Assembly: GCA_017407705.1 (NCBI GenBank)
Contig: JAFQWA010000027.1
Coordinates: forward strand, 1 to 64,000
Reading direction: 5' to 3'
DNA length: 64,000 bases
Origin: Clostridia bacterium
GTDB taxonomy: Bacteria > Bacillota > Clostridia > Oscillospirales > Acutalibacteraceae
Shown here one piece after another: positions 16,257-25,213 of the stretch (its first letter is position 1; the number at the start of each line of letters is the position of its first letter). A program made the translations under genes and the position numbers. The notes below the pieces were generated by a model. The model made no database searches and was not told the origin of the DNA. It saw only the letters and a program-made list of their open reading frames with translations.

Positions 16257-16886
16257 TTAAATACCGATGGGAGCGTCTGTGTAAAGCTCCTCTTTGTAGG
16301 TTAAATGCTCATCAAGTCCTAAAGCAGGGACTATGTGTCTGAGCACCTGATTGGTGAATGCCTCAGTACCTGCGGGAGTGTAGTAATGCACCGGGTCGGA
16401 GTGGGCACTATCGGGTAAAGTTATCGATAAAGCATACAGGTCGTTTACCTCAAACCCGTATTTTTTAACAATATTCACCGCCGCTTTGTTGTATTCCTCT
16501 ATTTCTTGGTTTCTGCGTTTAAAGTCCTTTTTTATCTCCTCCACCTGCACACTGGTTGAGGTTGCAAAAATAACCTTTGCGTTGGGATATACCTTTTTAA
16601 TACGACGGCAGATGCGATCAATGTAATACTCGTAAATTTCAATGGGAGTGTGGGGGTCCTCGTCAAACAAGCGAAGGGTGTCCCACAAGCCTGCGTTCCA
16701 ATGTATTACATCAAAATCCTCACCGTTTGCCATATCCTTGTACTCGTGAATGTAACGCAAAATATAGGCAGCAAAACGACAGTTCTCTCCGGGGAAATAC
16801 ACGTTAGCCTTGCCCTCAAGAGTTTTCTTGACCGCCTTGTCATAGCCCATACGAATGGAGTCGCCCACCAATAATACGTTTTTCAC
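16257..16886 (-). CDS. SGNH/GDSL hydrolase family protein
   Basis: 209 residues, cytoplasmic (no signal peptide). Block I is LLVGDSIRMGY with the nucleophile serine. The block III equivalent is IHWNAGLWD, with Asn in the oxyanion hole. The C-terminal block is DPVHYYTPAGTEAF, with the catalytic Asp/His pair. The family comprises esterases and acyl hydrolases on sugars or lipids. The length is normal and all catalytic blocks are present. No neighbours indicate a substrate. Confidence 0.85.
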   Translation of the reverse strand: MKNVLLVGDSIRMGYDKAVKKTLEGKANVYFPGENCRFAAYILRYIHEYKDMANGEDFDVIHWNAGLWDTLRLFDEDPHTPIEIYEYYIDRICRRIKKVYPNAKVIFATSTSVQVEEIKKDFKRRNQEIEEYNKAAVNIVKKYGFEVNDLYALSITLPDSAHSDPVHYYTPAGTEAFTNQVLRHIVPALGLDEHLTYKEELYTDAPIGI

Positions 16887-16927
16887 ACAATCAACCCCTT
16901 TAGGTTCGATTATACTATATTAAAGAA

Positions 16928-17758
16928 TTACTGATCTTCCCCTAAAAACACCTTGCTGCAGCTTTTGCATTTATAGCAGGTGTTGGGTAAATGACGGCGA
17001 ATACGGTTGCGTTTGACAATATTCTTTGAAATAATATTGCCCAAAACACCGCCAACTACAGCGCCTACTAAGGTAAACAAAACCACCAAGCCAAACATAT
17101 CGTATGGAATGATAAATGTGGAAAGAATAAAAAACACAAACAATCCGGCGATTGCCAGAGCGGGAATTAACAGCATAGTGCTTAGTTCCGCAACACCGCT
17201 GCGTTTAACACGTTTGGGAAGAAGGGTCAATTCATCACTGCCGCAAGCAGGGCATACCGTTTCACCTAAATATACAGGTGCGGCCTTTTTAGAGGACTTT
17301 TCAGGCTTTTGTTCCTCTGTCAAAACGGCAACCGACTCAGACTCAGCTACAGAGGCAGAGGGAGCGTCTATAATTCCACGAATTCGGCTGATAAGTGTTT
17401 CCATTGCTTCAGCCTTTTTCTGGTAGGCTGCATAACGCTGTGCACCTGTCAGCAAGAAATTAAATTCATCGTTTAAAATGCACTCTTCAAGCATAAAGGG
17501 CAGAATCACCTTACCGCAATTAACAGCGGAATCCAACTCTTTAAGCACCCACTGAGAGCTTTGCGCATTTTTAGATAAGATCAAAACAAATACTTTGCAA
17601 TTACGAATGGCAATAGGGATTTCTCTGGTATAGTTAGACCCACCGGGGATATCACGCGGCGCCATCCAACAGGATAATCCGTTTTTCTCCAAAACGTTGC
17701 GTACAGTTTCCGCATTAGCTGCATCAACCGTGCTGTAGCTGATAAATACCTCTTTCAT
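16928..17758 (-). CDS. TIR-domain protein with two membrane helices and zinc ribbons
   Basis: 276 residues from the ATG at 17758 (GGAGGG upstream). Residues 1-130 form a TIR domain: VFISYSTVD, then CWMAPRDIPGG, then SQWVLKELDSA, whose Glu is in the position of the NADase catalytic glutamate. A linker leads to CPACGSDE, two adjacent transmembrane helices, a basic stretch (KNIVKRNRIRRH) and a closing CYKCKSCSKVF. The Cys pairs before and after the membrane hairpin could form one zinc ribbon. TIR proteins hydrolyse NAD in anti-phage defence, but no defence partner is adjacent, so the role is open. Confidence 0.8.
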   Translation of the reverse strand: MKEVFISYSTVDAANAETVRNVLEKNGLSCWMAPRDIPGGSNYTREIPIAIRNCKVFVLILSKNAQSSQWVLKELDSAVNCGKVILPFMLEECILNDEFNFLLTGAQRYAAYQKKAEAMETLISRIRGIIDAPSASVAESESVAVLTEEQKPEKSSKKAAPVYLGETVCPACGSDELTLLPKRVKRSGVAELSTMLLIPALAIAGLFVFFILSTFIIPYDMFGLVVLFTLVGAVVGGVLGNIISKNIVKRNRIRRHLPNTCYKCKSCSKVFLGEDQ

Positions 17759-17873
17759 TTTTGACCCTCCGTAATAAATACCTATTTCACCAAGCAGTAT
17801 ATCACACCCCGATAATTCTGTCAATTTTTCTGCAATAAACACAGGATAAAAAAAGAATAGTGAAAAAGTAAAA

Positions 17874-17896
17874 CTCCCCGTTCTTACGAACGAGGA
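17874..17896 (-). terminator. Weak terminator
   Basis: Stem CTCGTTC / GAACGGG on the minus strand, followed by AGTTTTACTTTTTC, downstream of the 114-residue gene. Confidence 0.5.
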
Positions 17897-17936
17897 TTTT
17901 TGGCTGTTCCGAACCATTATGATGCCCAACTTTATA

Positions 17937-18281
17937 TTACAAATTCTTAATTTCTTCTCCTGACATTTCAATATATCTTTCATCTATAAACAAAGTTTCG
18001 GTGGTGTCATGTAATTTAGATAAAAGTTTAGCTGTATCAATATTACTTTGCAAATATTCATTTTCACCATAGTCATTTCTTGCTGCGCAAATGAACTCAC
18101 CGGTATCCCAATTTATATCAAAATGTGTAACAATTTTAGTGCCATCCGTCACATCAAAAAACTTTTCTTGATTATCAATAATATATTCACGAAGGACCTC
18201 ATAAATAGCGTCCTTGCCGATTTTTATAATTCTATAGGTCCCTTGGGGAATTGTTTTTTCTTTTTTCTTGAAAATGGACAT
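17937..18281 (-). CDS. Hypothetical protein, 114 residues
   Basis: Soluble acidic protein with a basic N-terminus (SIFKKKEKTIPQGTY). Its middle part (DINWDTGEFICAARNDYG) looks like an alpha/beta domain. No family recognised. The ATG at 18281 is preceded by a weak GGCGG-type site. It lies upstream of the TIR gene in the same direction with 178 bases and a weak terminator between them, so a functional link is possible but unproven. Confidence 0.6.
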   Translation of the reverse strand: MSIFKKKEKTIPQGTYRIIKIGKDAIYEVLREYIIDNQEKFFDVTDGTKIVTHFDINWDTGEFICAARNDYGENEYLQSNIDTAKLLSKLHDTTETLFIDERYIEMSGEEIKNL

Positions 18282-18376
18282 TTAACCACCGCCTTTGTTA
18301 GATTATAACACAACGCAAATAAATAAGCAATATTAACACTTTCCGATAGCTCGAATCCACATTGACGGAGATTTTA

Positions 18377-18556
18377 GTGAAATCGTTCGCTAACGCTCAC
18401 GGTGAAATATTCCACTTCGTGAATTGTGAAATTTGATGCTGTCGCATCAAGTGAAATTAAATCCACCCACTCGCCGTCGAGGCGAATTTCACACGCCGTA
18501 GGCGTATTTCACATTGCAAAGCAATATTTCACCCACCCGTAAGGGTGGATTTAGTT
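18377..18556. repeat. GTGAAAT-spaced hairpin array
   Basis: Seven short hairpins with different stems are separated by a 7-base unit. GTGAAAT occurs at 18377, 18402, 18426 and 18451; its complement ATTTCAC at 18486, 18506 and 18526, so the array is symmetrical about TAAATCCACCCA. Stems include CGTT/AACG, TTGATGC/GCATCAA, TCGCC/GGCGA, ACGCC/GGCGT, ATTGC/GCAAT and CACCC/GGGTG. Loops are 3-5 bases. It is noncoding. Confidence 0.85.
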
Positions 18557-18589
18557 GAAAAAAGCACCGACAAAGTCGATGCTTTTTTC
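18557..18589 (-). terminator. Terminator after the tRNA genes
   Basis: Minus strand AAAAAAGCATCGAC-TTT-GTCGGTGCTTTTTT, immediately after the tRNA-Tyr 3' end. Confidence 0.85.
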
Positions 18590-18674
18590 TGGTGGGAGCG
18601 GGTGGATTCGAACCACCGAAGTCAGAGACAACAGAGTTACAGTCTGCCCCCTTTGGCCGCTCGGGAACACTCCC
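18590..18674 (-). tRNA. tRNA-Tyr (GTA)
   Basis: 85 bases with encoded CCA. Acceptor GGGAGTG pairs with CGCTCCC. Anticodon loop CTGTAAC gives GTA. A long variable arm (type II) is present as expected for bacterial tRNA-Tyr, and the T arm is GGTGG-TTCGAAT-CCACC. Confidence 0.97.
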
Positions 18675-18703
18675 ACATATTCACTTTTTCAGGCTAAGCC
18701 TGA

Positions 18704-18779
18704 TGGAGCTGGTGGACGGACTTGAACCCCCGACCTGCTGATTACAAATCAGCTGCTCTACCAACTGAGCTACACCAGC
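18704..18779 (-). tRNA. tRNA-Thr (TGT)
   Basis: 76 bases with encoded CCA. Acceptor GCTGGTG pairs with CACCAGC. The anticodon arm CTGAT-TTGTAAT-CAG gives TGT. D and T arms are canonical. Transcribed before tRNA-Tyr from the same strand. Confidence 0.97.
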
Positions 18780-18888
18780 GTATTTTTCAGCAAGAACTAA
18801 TATAACACATCCGATTATTTCTGTCAAGTGTTTTAATTAAAAAATATTTATTTTTTTAAAAACTTCCAAAACATACCTTATTAATATA

Positions 18889-18917
18889 TTGTGAAAAAAA
18901 TATATTTGTGATATAAT
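18889..18917 (+). promoter_or_regulatory. Promoter of the tepA-ftsK cluster
   Basis: TTGTGA (18889-18894), 17 bases, TATAAT (18912-18917). Confidence 0.65.
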
Positions 18918-18979
18918 TAAGCGTGTATGTTTATTTTCTCTTTCTTTTGACACACTAAATTAAAAAAGGAAGATGATAA

Positions 18980-19726
18980 ATGAACAAAGATAACACTTTT
19001 ATAACAGCTCCCGGACAGGTGGATCCACAGCAGGATAACGCTGATGAAAACACCGACGAGGTGGGTATAAGTGAGCATCAGGCTGACCAGATAAAAGAGA
19101 TGGGCTCGGTTACTCCCAAAGGACTTAACCCCATTCACTGTCTTACCATAATCGGTCAGATTGAGGGACATTACATTCTGCCCTCTCAAAACAAAGCCAC
19201 TAAATACGAGCACGTTATTCCTCAGCTTATGGCAGTTGAGGAAGAAGACGAGATCAAGGGCCTTTTGGTGATACTCAACACTGTGGGCGGCGACGTGGAA
19301 GCAGGTCTTGCCATTGCAGAACTTATAGCGGGTATGAAAAAGCCCGTGGTATCACTGGTTTTGGGTGGCGGACACTCTATCGGCGTGCCGCTGGCGGTAT
19401 GTGCAAAGCGCTCCTTTATCGTGCCCTCCGCTACTATGACGGTGCATCCCGTCAGAATGAGCGGACTTGTAGTTGGCGTACCTCAAACCTACTCCTACTT
19501 TGAAAAAATGCAGGATAGGATAGTGAAGTTCATCTGCGACAATTCCAAGGTGCAGGAATTTCAGCTGCGTAAAATGCTGCACAACACCACTGAGCTGGCT
19601 ACCGATATCGGTACTGTTTTAAACGGTGATGAGGCGGTGGAGTGCGGTCTTATTGACGAGATCGGATCTCTCAGCGATGCTCTTGACTGCTTAAAACAAA
19701 TGATAAAACAATCCTCCGATGCGTAA
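18980..19726 (+). CDS. tepA: ClpP-family serine protease, TepA-like
   Basis: 248 residues with the ClpP/crotonase fold. After a polar N-terminus the recognisable blocks are LVILNTVGGDVEAGLAIAEL, then VVSLVLGGGHSIGVPLAVCA with a Ser at the nucleophile position, then TMTVHPVRMSG with the His. These match the YmfB/TepA branch, reported to aid protein translocation in Bacillus. The gene sits directly before ftsK/spoIIIE, as ymfB does in B. subtilis, which supports the call. Confidence 0.88.
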   Translation: MNKDNTFITAPGQVDPQQDNADENTDEVGISEHQADQIKEMGSVTPKGLNPIHCLTIIGQIEGHYILPSQNKATKYEHVIPQLMAVEEEDEIKGLLVILNTVGGDVEAGLAIAELIAGMKKPVVSLVLGGGHSIGVPLAVCAKRSFIVPSATMTVHPVRMSGLVVGVPQTYSYFEKMQDRIVKFICDNSKVQEFQLRKMLHNTTELATDIGTVLNGDEAVECGLIDEIGSLSDALDCLKQMIKQSSDA

Positions 19727-19769
19727 AGGCATCGGGTACATATTACATAAGAAAGGTTAGATTTTACTT

Positions 19770-22187
19770 ATGGCGACAAAGAAAAAGAGAGGACGTCCTG
19801 CAGGCAGCAAAAACACTGCATCTGCACCTCAGACAAAATCTCCTGCAAAAGCAGAGTCTAAAGAAAACTCCAAAGGCAAGGCAAAAAGACAGGCATTGGC
19901 GATAGTTTTATTTACTGTATCGCTGTTTTTGCTGTTTGTGGTTTTGATCGAAGGACAAAACGTTTGGTCTATGATGCACTATTTTCTGTTTGGAATTTTC
20001 GGAATTTGTGCTTACATATTACCCTTTATCCTTTGCTATGTTTCCATTATGCTGGCACTGGATAAAATGTTTGAAAAGATCCGTATTAAAATATTCGAGG
20101 CTTGCGCACTGATCTCCCTGATCGGTGCCGCCATTGAGGTGTTTACCCACAGCGCAGGAACTGAGGGCTTTTTCGCCTTTTTAAGTCAGGCATACAAGAG
20201 CGGTCTGGAAATTAAAGGCGGCGGCTTTTTGGGAAGTGTTATAAGTTATCCCTTGCAGTACCTTTTTGGCTCCACCGGTGCTAAGATCACTGTTGTTTTG
20301 CTGGTGTTTGCACTGCTTATGCTGATTACCGGTACCACTCTGATGTCTTTGTTCAAAACTGCCGCAAAGCCGGTACAGAACATACAGAAGCATTACATTG
20401 AAAAGCGTGAAAGCAAAGCTAAGTTTGATATCGACGTGGATTTAGGCGCTATGCCTGAGCATCCCGTTGAGTCATCACTGCCTTTCTTTGACGAGGGTGA
20501 GGACTCTCCCGCAGATAAAAGTCAGCGACTTATTGACGCTTACAACGACAATCCTCCAAAGGAAAAGGATGCTGAGCCCAAGTTAGAGGAAATAGTTGAC
20601 CGTGAGGCTAAAAAGCAGGAAGAAAAAGAGGAAGAGAAGCCTAAAAAATCTGCTAAAAAGGATAATGATATGCCGCCCACCGGCGTTACTGTTGAAAGCG
20701 CGACCCCTGCAGTTTACCGTTATCCTCCCGTTTCACTGCTTAATCGAAACATCGGCGCCAACAGTGCTCAGATTGGCGACGAATTAAAAGCCAACGCAGA
20801 AAAGCTGGTTAATACCTTAAAGAGCTTTGGCGTTGAAACAAGAATTATCAACATCAGCCGCGGACCTGCCGTAACCCGTTATGAGCTGCAGCCCTCCGCA
20901 GGTGTTAAGATCAGCAAAATTACAAATCTTGCTGACGATATTGCCTTAAATCTTGCGGCCTCTGCCGTTAGAATCGAGGCTCCTATTCCCAACAAATCGG
21001 CGGTTGGTATTGAGATCCCCAACAAGCTCACCAGTGTGGTTTCTATGAGTGAGATTGTGGAATCCGCCGCCTTTACCTCACAAAAATCCAAGCTTACCGC
21101 GGCACTGGGTAAGGATATTTCCGGTAACATCGCCACCTGCGATATTGCCAAGATGCCCCACATGCTGATTGCCGGCTCCACCGGTTCAGGTAAGTCGGTT
21201 TGCATTAACTCCATTATCATCAGCTTACTTTACAAGGCATCGCCTGATGAGGTCAAGCTGCTGATGATCGACCCGAAGGTGGTTGAGTTGGGCGTTTACA
21301 ACGGTATTCCTCATTTGCTGGTTCCCGTTGTTACCGACCCCAGAAAGGCTGCAGGTGCTTTGGGTTGGGCAGTTACCGAAATGCTTAAACGTTACAAGAT
21401 CTTTGCAGATAACAGCGTTAGAGACCTTGCATCCTACAACTCACTGTGCAAAGAGCGTGATGACCTTAACCCCATGCCCCAGATAGTTATAGTTATCGAC
21501 GAGTTGGCTGACCTTATGATGGCGGCACCCAACGAGGTTGAGGACTCTATCTGCCGTTTGGCACAGATGGCTCGTGCGGCAGGTATGCACCTGCTGATTG
21601 CTACTCAACGTCCTTCTGTTGACGTTATTACAGGTATTATCAAAGCCAACATCCCCAGCCGAATCGCTTTTGCAGTTTCATCTCAGGTGGACTCCCGTAC
21701 TATTCTTGATATGGGCGGTGCTGAGAAGCTGATGGGTAAGGGTGATATGTTGTATTTCCCCATTGGTATGTCAAAGCCTTTACGTGTTCAGGGCTGCTTT
21801 GTTTCCGATAAAGAAATAAATGCGGTCGTTGACTTTATTAAAAATTCCGCTGAAACAAACGAGTATGACCAAGAGGTTATCAGCGAGATCGAAAAGCAGG
21901 CTGTTGTGGAGAAAAAAGGCAGAGCCTCTGAGGATTCCGACTCTGACGGCGGTGACGGTGATGAGCGTTTGAACGACGCAATCGAAGTGGTGGTTGAAGC
22001 AGGAATTGCATCTACCTCACTGTTGCAGAGAAAATTGAAATTAGGCTACGCCCGTGCGGCAAGAATAATTGATGAAATGGAAGAAAAGGGTATTGTTGGT
22101 CCCTTTGAGGGCTCCAAACCCAGAAAAGTTTTAATAACAAAACAACAATGGCTTGAAAGACAAGCAAGAGGAAACGATGACGAATAA
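19770..22187 (+). CDS. ftsK: DNA translocase FtsK/SpoIIIE
   Basis: 805-residue double-stranded DNA pump that clears chromosomes from closing septa. A basic N-terminus (TKKKRGRPAGSKN) leads to about four transmembrane helices (residues 48-200), a charged Lys/Glu linker (residues 210-305), the alpha/beta RecA-like motor with Walker A GSTGSGKS (about residue 470) and Walker B IVIVIDELADLM, and a C-terminal gamma winged helix (SLLQRKLKLGYARAARIIDE) that reads KOPS/SRS. Size and order are normal. In a spore former this is probably SpoIIIE. Confidence 0.96.
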   Translation: MATKKKRGRPAGSKNTASAPQTKSPAKAESKENSKGKAKRQALAIVLFTVSLFLLFVVLIEGQNVWSMMHYFLFGIFGICAYILPFILCYVSIMLALDKMFEKIRIKIFEACALISLIGAAIEVFTHSAGTEGFFAFLSQAYKSGLEIKGGGFLGSVISYPLQYLFGSTGAKITVVLLVFALLMLITGTTLMSLFKTAAKPVQNIQKHYIEKRESKAKFDIDVDLGAMPEHPVESSLPFFDEGEDSPADKSQRLIDAYNDNPPKEKDAEPKLEEIVDREAKKQEEKEEEKPKKSAKKDNDMPPTGVTVESATPAVYRYPPVSLLNRNIGANSAQIGDELKANAEKLVNTLKSFGVETRIINISRGPAVTRYELQPSAGVKISKITNLADDIALNLAASAVRIEAPIPNKSAVGIEIPNKLTSVVSMSEIVESAAFTSQKSKLTAALGKDISGNIATCDIAKMPHMLIAGSTGSGKSVCINSIIISLLYKASPDEVKLLMIDPKVVELGVYNGIPHLLVPVVTDPRKAAGALGWAVTEMLKRYKIFADNSVRDLASYNSLCKERDDLNPMPQIVIVIDELADLMMAAPNEVEDSICRLAQMARAAGMHLLIATQRPSVDVITGIIKANIPSRIAFAVSSQVDSRTILDMGGAEKLMGKGDMLYFPIGMSKPLRVQGCFVSDKEINAVVDFIKNSAETNEYDQEVISEIEKQAVVEKKGRASEDSDSDGGDGDERLNDAIEVVVEAGIASTSLLQRKLKLGYARAARIIDEMEEKGIVGPFEGSKPRKVLITKQQWLERQARGNDDE

Positions 22188-24078
22188 TACGGATTTTTTA
22201 CCTATTTCAAAAGAGGATATGCTCTCTAAGGGTTGGAATGAGGTGGACTTTGTAGTGGTCACAGGTGACTGCTATGTGGACCACCCCAGCTTTGGCTCGG
22301 CTATTATTTCCCGTGTGCTGGAAAATGAGGGCTTTAGAGTTGGTATTATTGCCCGTCCTGACACAAAGGACCCTGATGCCTTTAAGGTTTTCGGCAAGCC
22401 CCGTTTGGGCTTTATGGTGGGTAGCGGTGTTATCGACTCCATGGTGCTTAACTATACCGTTGCAAAGAAGCGTCGCAGTGAGGACTTGTATGCGCCAAAG
22501 GGCTACAGCATAAGCCGACCTGACAGAGCGCTGACTGTGTATTCCAAGCAAATTAAAAAGACCTATCCCGACTGTCCCATAATAATCGGTGGTATTGAGG
22601 CGTCGTTACGCCGTTTTGCCCATTACGATTACTGGGATGATAAGGTGCGTCCTTCTGTTATGCTGGATTGCGGCGCCGACCTTTTGACCTACGGAATGGG
22701 TGAAAAGCAGACTGTTGAGATCGCAAACCGACTACGTGACGGCGAAAGCATAAAAGATCTTACCGACATCCGTGGCACCTGTTACGTTGCAAGAGACGTT
22801 AGTGGGCTCAGCGGCACTCGGTTACATTCATATAAGCAGGTGTGCAGTGATAAGGCTATGTATGCCGCTGACTGCAAGGTGCAATTAGAGGAGCAGGACC
22901 ACGTTACGGGAAAGCGTCTTATTCAGGAACACGACAACAAGTTTATAGTGCAAAACCCGCCTATGCCGCCCCTTAAAACCCATGAGCTTGATGCAGTGTA
23001 TGCCTTGCCTTACGCCCGAACCTATCACCCCATATACGAGCCTTACGGCGGCGTTGACGCTATAAAAGAGGTCAGGTTTTCCATAACCCACAACCGAGGC
23101 TGCTTTTCTGCCTGCAATTTCTGTGCTTTAAACTTTCACCAGGGCAGAAGTGTTACCTCCCGTAGTGAGGAGTCGGTGGTAGAGGAAGCTAAGCTTTTAA
23201 CAACGTTGCCTGATTTCAAAGGATATATCCACGATGTGGGCGGCCCCACCGCCAACTTCCGTCATTCCTCCTGCCAAAAGCAGCTTAAATCGGGAATGTG
23301 CAAAAACAAACGTTGCCTTGCACCCCAAATGTGCAAAAATCTGGAGGTTGACCACAGCGAATACCTTTCTATTTTACGCAAACTTCGTGCATTAAAGGGC
23401 GTAAAGCGTGTGTTTGTCCGCTCAGGCATCAGGTTTGACTACCTTATTGCCGATAAAGATAAAAGTTTCTTTAAGGAGCTGGTGGAGCATCATATAAGCG
23501 GTCAGCTGAAAGTGGCTCCCGAGCATTGCAGTGCGGCAGTGCTGGAGTTAATGGGCAAACCCTACATCAGCAGCTACAAGGAATTTTCCAAGCAGTTTTA
23601 TCAGATAACGGGTAAGCTTAACAAGGAACAGTATCTTGTGCCTTACCTTATGTCTTCCCACCCGGGCTCCACGTTAAAATCTGCTGTGGAACTGGCATTG
23701 TTCTTAAAATCCGAAAACATCCGACCTCAGCAGGTGCAGGACTTTTACCCCACACCGGGTACTATCTCCACCTGTATGTTCTACACGGGACTTAACCCCT
23801 ACACTATGGCACCCGTGTTTGTTCCCAAATCACCCCACGAAAAAGCCTTGCAACGAGCACTTTTGCAGTATTTTCTGCCCCAAAACCGTGCTCTTGTAAT
23901 AGAAGCGTTGCAAAAGGCAGGTCGCACCGACCTTATCGGCAACGATGCAAAATGTCTGATACGTCACGGTGCCGATACCCGTTCTTTAGCGGCGAAAAAC
24001 GTAAAGTCTGTTAAACAAAATTCACACAGATCACCTAAAAAAGGCGGTGGACACAAATGGCAAAAAGGAAAAAGATAA
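22177..24078 (+). CDS. YgiQ family radical SAM protein
   Basis: 633 residues from the ATG at 22177, overlapping the end of ftsK by 11 bases with AGAGG upstream. An N-terminal B12-binding-like region is followed by the radical SAM core with the [4Fe-4S] motif CFSACNFC. Further Cys clusters occur (CKNKRCLAPQMCKN), and the C-terminus is basic (RSPKKGGGHKWQKGKR). YgiQ proteins are widespread; their reaction is not established. Length is typical. Cotranscribed with ftsK by overlap. Confidence 0.9.
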   Translation: MTNNTDFLPISKEDMLSKGWNEVDFVVVTGDCYVDHPSFGSAIISRVLENEGFRVGIIARPDTKDPDAFKVFGKPRLGFMVGSGVIDSMVLNYTVAKKRRSEDLYAPKGYSISRPDRALTVYSKQIKKTYPDCPIIIGGIEASLRRFAHYDYWDDKVRPSVMLDCGADLLTYGMGEKQTVEIANRLRDGESIKDLTDIRGTCYVARDVSGLSGTRLHSYKQVCSDKAMYAADCKVQLEEQDHVTGKRLIQEHDNKFIVQNPPMPPLKTHELDAVYALPYARTYHPIYEPYGGVDAIKEVRFSITHNRGCFSACNFCALNFHQGRSVTSRSEESVVEEAKLLTTLPDFKGYIHDVGGPTANFRHSSCQKQLKSGMCKNKRCLAPQMCKNLEVDHSEYLSILRKLRALKGVKRVFVRSGIRFDYLIADKDKSFFKELVEHHISGQLKVAPEHCSAAVLELMGKPYISSYKEFSKQFYQITGKLNKEQYLVPYLMSSHPGSTLKSAVELALFLKSENIRPQQVQDFYPTPGTISTCMFYTGLNPYTMAPVFVPKSPHEKALQRALLQYFLPQNRALVIEALQKAGRTDLIGNDAKCLIRHGADTRSLAAKNVKSVKQNSHRSPKKGGGHKWQKGKR

Positions 24079-24995
24079 GCTCTGTATTTATATCACTTTT
24101 TCTGTTTGTTTTAGTGGGTTGCATAGCCATTACTCTTTCCTCATATAATCTGTTGCCGGGAAATATCCCCACCTGGGACGATATATTGGGGAAAACTGAG
24201 GTTCCCACTGCAGTTATTACCGACGGTGGTGATGCCGTGCATTTTATAGATTGTTGGCAGGGAGACAGTGCGGTTATTATGTCGGATAATACCGTTACGG
24301 TAATTGACGCAGGTCCCGGCAAGTATGCCAACGACGTGGTGGACTATCTTAAGCAGCAGAACATTACTAAAATAGATAACCTTATCCTGACTCATCCTCA
24401 CGAGGACCACATCGGCGGTGCTGATGACGTTGTGAAAAGCTTTGAGGTGGGTAAGGTGTATATGAAAAAGCCCTCAAAGGGCAACGAGCCCACCAGCAAG
24501 ACCTATGAAAATCTGCTGAAAGCGATTTCGGCTAAACAGCTGAAAATAACTGATCCTGCCGTTGACAGCACTATTTCAGCAGGTAATTTTACACTTAAGG
24601 TGTTGGGTCCGCTTAAGGATTACGATGATTATAACGAAAACTCCATTATAATCAAAGCAGAGTATAACGATATTTCCTTTGTGTTCACAGGCGATGCCGA
24701 AAAAGGCTCTGAGGCTGACTTAGTTAAAACCTATGGCAATCAGCTCAACGCTGATGTTTTAAAGGTAGGACATCACGGCAGCAGCACCTCATCAAGCAAA
24801 AGCTTTATTGCAAAGGTAAAGCCCTCTTACGCCATTATTTCCTGCGGTGCAGATAACAGCTATAATCATCCTCACAGCGAGGCTGTGAACACTCTTAAAG
24901 ATACAAATGCCAAGATCTACCGAACCGATCTTTCAGGCAATATAGTTGTAAAGACCGACGGTAAGGCAGTTGAAATATTAACGGAGAAAAAATGA
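24057..24995 (+). CDS. ComEC/Rec2-like metallo-beta-lactamase-fold hydrolase
   Basis: 312 residues. One N-terminal membrane helix (or signal anchor) puts the MBL domain outside the membrane. Metal ligands are visible in LILTHPHEDHIGGADD, FTGDAEKG and LKVGHHGSSTSS. This matches the detached C-terminal nuclease-like domain of ComEC. Overlaps ygiQ by 22 bases and the next gene by four. The DUF3006 partner immediately downstream is a frequent companion. Probably an extracellular nuclease or phosphodiesterase; the substrate is inferred only from the family. Confidence 0.88.
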   Translation: MAKRKKISSVFISLFLFVLVGCIAITLSSYNLLPGNIPTWDDILGKTEVPTAVITDGGDAVHFIDCWQGDSAVIMSDNTVTVIDAGPGKYANDVVDYLKQQNITKIDNLILTHPHEDHIGGADDVVKSFEVGKVYMKKPSKGNEPTSKTYENLLKAISAKQLKITDPAVDSTISAGNFTLKVLGPLKDYDDYNENSIIIKAEYNDISFVFTGDAEKGSEADLVKTYGNQLNADVLKVGHHGSSTSSSKSFIAKVKPSYAIISCGADNSYNHPHSEAVNTLKDTNAKIYRTDLSGNIVVKTDGKAVEILTEKK

Positions 24996-25207
24996 TGAAT
25001 ACATTTATAATTGACCGATTTGAAGGTGACTTCGCAGTTTGCGAAGCAAATGAGGAAATGGTGAATATACCAAAAGCCCTGCTACCTGATGAGGCAAAAG
25101 AGGGCGACGTTATTACTGAACAAGATGGTAAATATACCGTTGATGCTGATGAAACTAAAAATCGTCGTAAAAACATTCAAAAGCTTATCGACGATCTATG
25201 GGGGTAA
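24992..25207 (+). CDS. DUF3006 domain protein
   Basis: 71 residues. The family pattern is clear: FIIDRFEGDFAVCE, a middle NIPKALLPDEAKEGDVI, and a basic tail DETKNRRKNIQKLIDDLW. The ATGA overlap with the MBL-fold gene implies translational coupling. DUF3006 proteins typically accompany ComEC-like MBL proteins; the molecular role is unknown. Confidence 0.88.
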   Translation: MMNTFIIDRFEGDFAVCEANEEMVNIPKALLPDEAKEGDVITEQDGKYTVDADETKNRRKNIQKLIDDLWG

Positions 25208-25213
25208 ATAATT

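Noticed and set aside
16928-17758. Thoeris defence system
   Set aside because: A TIR protein is present, but no ThsA-like SIR2/SLOG effector gene lies next to it, and the membrane/zinc-ribbon layout differs.
18377-18556. CRISPR array
   Set aside because: The constant unit is only 7 bases, changes strand at the middle, and the variable parts are self-complementary. No cas genes are present.
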